Source: Streptomyces sp. VRA16 Mangrove soil (GTDB taxonomy: Bacteria > Actinomycetota > Actinomycetes > Streptomycetales > Streptomycetaceae). Taken from it: a stretch of 64,000 nucleotides of DNA. Below, in pieces: positions 58,614 through 64,000 of this stretch. Each line of letters begins with the position of its first letter. Position 1 is the first letter of the stretch. The stretch covers positions 51,594-115,593 of the forward strand of contig NZ_JAFVLN010000023.1 of assembly GCF_017377775.1 (NCBI RefSeq). The letters are read 5' to 3'. The notes under the pieces are model-generated. The model made no database searches, was not told the DNA's origin, and saw only the letters and a list, made by a program, of their open reading frames with translations. The position numbers were made by a program, and so were the translations under genes.

Positions 58614-61109
58614 TCAGCGCCCGGCGCTGTCCACGACCGCGGACCACTCGTCGAGCAGCTGCTGCGCAGAGGCGTCGTCGGGCCCCTCGGCCCACAGATG
58701 CGTGACCGCCTCGGCCGGGTCCGGCAACACCATGACCCACCGTCCGTCGGCCTCGACGACCCGTACGCCGTCGGTGGTGTCCACGGACCGGTCGCCTGCC
58801 GCCTCCACCACCCGCCGCATGACGAGGCCCTTCACGGCCCACGGGGTGGCCAGGTCCCGCTTGAGCACATGGGCCCGCGGAATCCGGGCGTCGATCTGGC
58901 TCAATGTGAGCTGCGTCCGCGCGACCAGCCCGATGAGCCGCACGAACGCCGCGGCTCCGTCGAACACGCTGCTGAACTCGGGCACGATGAAGCCGCCGCG
59001 CCCGTCACCACCGAAGATCGTCCCGTCCTCGCGCCCCACGCGCGTGAGATCGTCGGGCGACGTGGTCGTCCACTCCACCTGGGTCCCGTGGTACGCGGCG
59101 ACCTGCTCGCCGATCCGGGTGGTCGTCACGGGCAGGGCGACCCGTCCGCTGCGCCGCTCGGCGGCCACGAGATCAAGCATGACCAGCAGGGCCCGGTCGT
59201 CCTCGACGATCCGTCCCTTCTCGTCGACGAGCGAGAGCCGCTCACCGACCGGGTCGAACCGCACTCCGAACGCCGCCCGCGCCGACGCGACGATCTCTCC
59301 GAGCCGCACCAGTCCGGACCGCCGCGCGTCCGCGGTCTCGGTGGGCCGCGACTCGTCGAGCCCCGGATTGATGGTCAGCGAATCGACGCCGAGCCGCCCG
59401 AGCAGACTGGGCAGCACGAGCCCGGCACTGCCGTTGGACGCGTCGACGACGACCTTCAGCCCGGCGTCCGCGATCCCGGTCGTGTCGACGTTCCTGAGCA
59501 GCGAGCCCGTGTACGAGTCGAAGACGCTGGACGGGAAGTGCAGATCCCCGATCTCTCCGGGGAACGCCCGGCGGTACTCCTGGCGCGCGTACACCCGGTC
59601 GAGCTTGCGCTGACTCCCCTGGGACAGATCGGCGCCACGCTCGTCGAAGAACATGATGTCGACGGAGTCGGGGACTCCGGGCGTCGTACGGATCATGATC
59701 CCGCCGGCACTGCCCCTGGCCGTCTGCTGCCGCGCCACCGGCAGCGGCACATTCTCCAGGTCCCGTACGTCGATGGCGCTGGCCTGCAGGGCAGAAATGA
59801 CCGCCCGCTTCAGCGCACGCGCACCACGGGAGTGGTCACGAGCGGTGGTGACGGTCGACCCCTTCTTGAGGGTCGTCGCGTACGCCCCTGCGAGCCGCAC
59901 CGCCAGTTCCGGCGTGATCTCGACGTTCAGGATCCCGGAGACTCCACGGGCCCCGAAGAGATGGGCCTGCCCGCGGGACTCCCAGATCACCGACGTGTTG
60001 ACGAAGGCGCCGGCCTCGATGGTCTTGAACGGATAGACCCGTACGTTGCCCTGGACGATCGATTCTTCACCGACGAGACACTCGTCGCCGATGACCGCAC
60101 CGTCCTCGATCCGCGCGGCCCGCATGATGTCGGTGTTCTTCCCGACGACGCAGCCCCGCAGGTTGCTGTGCTGGCCGATGTACACGTTGTCGTGGAGGAC
60201 GGCCTTGTGCAGGAAGGCCCCGCTCTTCACGACCACGTTCGACCCGACGACCGTGTGCTCGCGAATCTCCACATCGGCTTCGACCTTGGCGTAGTCACCG
60301 ATGTACAGCGGCCCCCGCAGCACGGCATCGGGATGCACCTCTGCGCCCTCGGCGACCCACACCCCGGGCGAGATCTCGAACCCGTCGAGCTCGACGTCGA
60401 CCTTGCCCTCGAGCACGTCGGCCTGGGCCTTCACATAGCTCTCGTGGGTACCGACGTCCTCCCAGTACCCCTCGGCCACGTACCCATAGATGGGCTTGCC
60501 TTCCTTCATGAGCTGCGGGAAGACATCACCGGACCAGTCCACCGGCACATCGGCCTCGACGTAGTCGAAGACCTCGGGCTCCATGACATAGATGCCCGTA
60601 TTCACGGTGTCCGAGAAGACCTGGCCCCATGTCGGCTTCTCGAGAAAGCGCTCGACTTTCCCTTCCTCGTCGACAATGGTGATGCCGAATTCCAGCGGAT
60701 TGGGTACGCGCGTCAGACATACGGTGACGAGCGCGCCCTTCTCCTTGTGGAAATTGATGAGTTCGGTGAGGTCGAAATCGGTCAGTGCGTCACCGGAGAT
60801 CACGAGGAACGCATCGTCCTTCAGCGCTTCCTCGGCGTTCTTCACGCTGCCGGCAGTGCCGAGTGGCTTCTCCTCGTTGGCATAGGTGAGCTCCATCCCG
60901 AGCTCTTCGCCGTCCCCGAAGTAATTCTTGACAAGCGAAGCCAGGAACTGCACGGTGACCACGGTTTCGCTGAGCCCATGCCGCTTGAGCAACCTGAGCA
61001 CATGCTCCATGATCGGCCGGTTGGCCACGGGCAGGAGCGGCTTGGGCATACTCGAGGTCATGGGGCGAAGGCGGGTGCCCTCACCTCCGGCCATCACGAC
61101 GGCCTTCAT
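58614..61109 (-). CDS. mannose-1-phosphate guanylyltransferase fused to a degenerate phosphomannomutase domain
   Basis: 831 residues. The nucleotidyltransferase (about 1-235) has MAGGEGTRLRPMTSSMPKPLLPVANRPIMEH and LVISGDALTDFDL. It makes GDP-mannose, or a related NDP-sugar, from sugar-1-phosphate. A left-handed beta-helix of hexapeptide repeats follows (about 250-350). The C-terminal half is phosphomannomutase-like, but the active-site serine loop TASHNP is replaced by IRTTPGVPDS near 470. The DGDGDR metal loop is replaced by FDPVGERLS near 620, and the GE-SGH sugar loop by GGDGRGGF near 700. The mutase half is therefore probably inactive. Confidence 0.85.
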   Translation of the reverse strand: MKAVVMAGGEGTRLRPMTSSMPKPLLPVANRPIMEHVLRLLKRHGLSETVVTVQFLASLVKNYFGDGEELGMELTYANEEKPLGTAGSVKNAEEALKDDAFLVISGDALTDFDLTELINFHKEKGALVTVCLTRVPNPLEFGITIVDEEGKVERFLEKPTWGQVFSDTVNTGIYVMEPEVFDYVEADVPVDWSGDVFPQLMKEGKPIYGYVAEGYWEDVGTHESYVKAQADVLEGKVDVELDGFEISPGVWVAEGAEVHPDAVLRGPLYIGDYAKVEADVEIREHTVVGSNVVVKSGAFLHKAVLHDNVYIGQHSNLRGCVVGKNTDIMRAARIEDGAVIGDECLVGEESIVQGNVRVYPFKTIEAGAFVNTSVIWESRGQAHLFGARGVSGILNVEITPELAVRLAGAYATTLKKGSTVTTARDHSRGARALKRAVISALQASAIDVRDLENVPLPVARQQTARGSAGGIMIRTTPGVPDSVDIMFFDERGADLSQGSQRKLDRVYARQEYRRAFPGEIGDLHFPSSVFDSYTGSLLRNVDTTGIADAGLKVVVDASNGSAGLVLPSLLGRLGVDSLTINPGLDESRPTETADARRSGLVRLGEIVASARAAFGVRFDPVGERLSLVDEKGRIVEDDRALLVMLDLVAAERRSGRVALPVTTTRIGEQVAAYHGTQVEWTTTSPDDLTRVGREDGTIFGGDGRGGFIVPEFSSVFDGAAAFVRLIGLVARTQLTLSQIDARIPRAHVLKRDLATPWAVKGLVMRRVVEAAGDRSVDTTDGVRVVEADGRWVMVLPDPAEAVTHLWAEGPDDASAQQLLDEWSAVVDSAGR

Positions 61110-61223
61110 GTCGGAAGCGTCCTCCTTGAAGAGACGACGGTCTAGCCGACTTCGCCCGTCCTGAATCGCCCACCGCTGTCACAGGGCAAGCGACCTGGCC
61201 TCAGCCAACCCACAATGGCGAGC

Positions 61224-61832
61224 TCAATCGGCCGTGGAGTCCGCCCGGACAAGTCGGCGGACCTGAACCACGTAGAGGATCCCTGCCCACCAGTACAGCG
61301 TTGTACCCCATCCAGCGAACGCCCATCCGAAAATAGCAGCGAGTTCGTGGATCCATCCACTTCCGTCGCTGAGCAACAACAACGGGAAGGCATACATCAG
61401 GTTGAAGGTGGCTGCCTTGCCCAGGAAGTTCACCTGTGGCGGCGGATAGCCGTGTCGCCTGAGGATCCCCACCATCACCAGAAGGACCAGTTCACGCGCA
61501 AGCAGTACCGCGGTCAACCAAATAGGAAGGATGTCCCGCCAGGTCAAACCGACCAAGGTGGACAAAATGTAGAGCCGGTCGGCGGCTGGGTCGAGCAGCC
61601 GGCCGAGGCTGCTGATCTGATTCCAGCGGCGCGCGAGCTTCCCGTCGAGATAGTCACTGACACCGCTCAGCGCAAGCACGAGCAGCGCCCATCCGTCACT
61701 CTTGGGGCCGCCGAACTCCGGCCTGAGGATCAGCCACAGGAACAGAGGTACGCCGACGAGCCGCGCCATGCTGAGGATGTTCGGGATGGTGAGGACCCGG
61801 TCTGTCTGGACACGGGTCTCCTGGACCTCCAC
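61224..61832 (-). CDS. CDP-alcohol phosphatidyltransferase (PgsA-like)
   Basis: 202 residues from a GTG at 61832, preceded by AGGAGGCCCCCGG; a longer frame upstream reads back into the rRNA terminator and is rejected. The catalytic motif is complete: GVSDYLDGKLARRWNQISSLGRLLDPAADRL near 67-98 (D-x2-DG-x2-AR-x8-G-x3-D-x3-D). About six membrane segments. It joins CDP-diacylglycerol to an alcohol such as glycerol-3-phosphate. The substrate cannot be read from sequence alone. It sits beside the guanylyltransferase, as pgsA2 sits beside the DUF881 block in mycobacteria. Confidence 0.85.
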   Translation of the reverse strand: MEVQETRVQTDRVLTIPNILSMARLVGVPLFLWLILRPEFGGPKSDGWALLVLALSGVSDYLDGKLARRWNQISSLGRLLDPAADRLYILSTLVGLTWRDILPIWLTAVLLARELVLLVMVGILRRHGYPPPQVNFLGKAATFNLMYAFPLLLLSDGSGWIHELAAIFGWAFAGWGTTLYWWAGILYVVQVRRLVRADSTAD

Positions 61833-61922
61833 CCGGGGGCCTCCTGGGTAAATAAGCCAACGATGCCCCCTGACTTTACCCTCAGCCCCGGCCGGCAGGA
61901 GCGAGGGGGCCCCTGGAACGCA

Positions 61923-61959
61923 GAAAACCCCCGGACCGTATCCCGGTCCGGGGGTTTTC
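61923..61959 (-). terminator. strong rRNA operon terminator
   Basis: A 16-bp perfect stem (61923-61938 with 61944-61959), loop TATCC, with T-runs at both ends (GAAAACCCCC and its complement). It lies 10 bp beyond the 5S end, on the leftward transcript, separating the rRNA operon from the phosphatidyltransferase gene. Confidence 0.9.
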
Positions 61960-61969
61960 TCAAAAATAG

Positions 61970-62087
61970 TTCGGCGGCGTCCTACTCTCCCACAGGGTCC
62001 CCCCTGCAGTACCATCGGCGCTGTGAGGCTTAGCTTCCGGGTTCGGAATGTAACCGGGCGTTTCCCTCACGCTATGACCACCGAAAC
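61970..62087 (-). rRNA. rrf: 5S ribosomal RNA
   Basis: The minus strand begins GTTTCGGTGGTCATAGCG and contains the conserved CCCGGTTACATTCCGAACC and GCGCCGATGGTACTGC segments, ending GAGTAGGACGCCGCCGAA. Length about 118, normal for Streptomyces. The ends are set from helix I pairing (GTTTCGGTGG with CGCCGCCGAA) and may be off by one or two bases. Confidence 0.95.
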
Positions 62088-62173
62088 ACTATGAAACTGT
62101 CAACCGCACCGCATGTGTGACCCATGCGGGGTTGTTCGTGGTTTCAGAACCAACACAGTGGACGCGAGCAACT

Positions 62174-64000
<1,827 letters not shown>

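Overview
The window is GC-rich, densely coding, and almost certainly from Streptomyces or a close relative. The evidence is the codon bias towards G/C in third positions, many GTG and TTG starts, and several actinobacterial or Streptomyces-type families: DUF5999, DUF6221, MmyB-like XRE regulators, a TioE-type MerR regulator, the SBP-VWA protein, the GarA/FtsR/DUF881 block and mycothiol-dependent enzymes. No phage, transposase, integrase, CRISPR array, tRNA or large biosynthetic cluster was seen. The right end is an rRNA operon running leftwards (3' part of 23S, then 5S, then a strong terminator).

Layout. 0-5.4 kb: partial DNA-alkylation-repair gene, a 14-bp tandem repeat, a TVP38-type membrane protein, an Eis-like acetyltransferase, and a leftward operon of Gfo/Idh/MocA dehydrogenase, PmoA-like protein and cupin under a LacI-type operator. 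5.4-9.4 kb: MFS exporter with divergent ArsR-type regulator, undecaprenyl-diphosphatase, and a DUF6221 protein. 9.4-15 kb: three divergent enzyme/regulator pairs, each with a visible palindrome between the genes (erythromycin-esterase-like/TioE-type MerR; hydrolase/XRE; SDR/XRE). 15-22 kb: SDR, mycothiol-type isomerase, SnoaL-like protein, apolipoprotein N-acyltransferase, a second Gfo/Idh/MocA protein, and an FAD monooxygenase/TetR pair with two operators. 22-28 kb: lipoprotein, TPR-like protein, uracil-DNA glycosylase, a solo peptide-binding lipoprotein and two reductases. 27.5-38.3 kb: DUF3037/HipA-like pair, Rieske lipoprotein, isochorismatase-fold protein, several PNPOx-fold proteins, a MocR regulator and three EamA transporters. 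38-48 kb: SRPBCC, PadR, PhzF, CPBP protease, SBP-VWA lipoprotein-like protein, glutamate-cysteine ligase family enzyme and small conserved proteins.

48-62 kb is a conserved chromosomal core. It holds gcvP behind a tandem glycine riboswitch, a PRC-barrel protein, DNA polymerase IV, and a leftward series of MerR (Rv1830/ResR type), DUF151 nuclease, MerR (Rv1828/FtsR type), FHA protein (GarA/OdhI type), DUF881, small basic protein, DUF881, a mannose-1-phosphate guanylyltransferase with a degenerate phosphomannomutase half, and a CDP-alcohol phosphatidyltransferase. The gene order closely parallels the Mycobacterium tuberculosis Rv1822-Rv1832 neighbourhood, except that gcvH is absent. This block links glycine cleavage, control of central carbon flux by a kinase-regulated FHA protein, cell-division regulation and envelope precursor synthesis.

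No obviously new large system was found. The most interesting signals are small: the pseudo-phosphomannomutase domain, the HipA-like/DUF3037 pair, an isochorismatase-fold protein without its catalytic triad, a 33-bp duplication at a gene junction, very short ORFs with good ribosome binding sites, and several clean operators.
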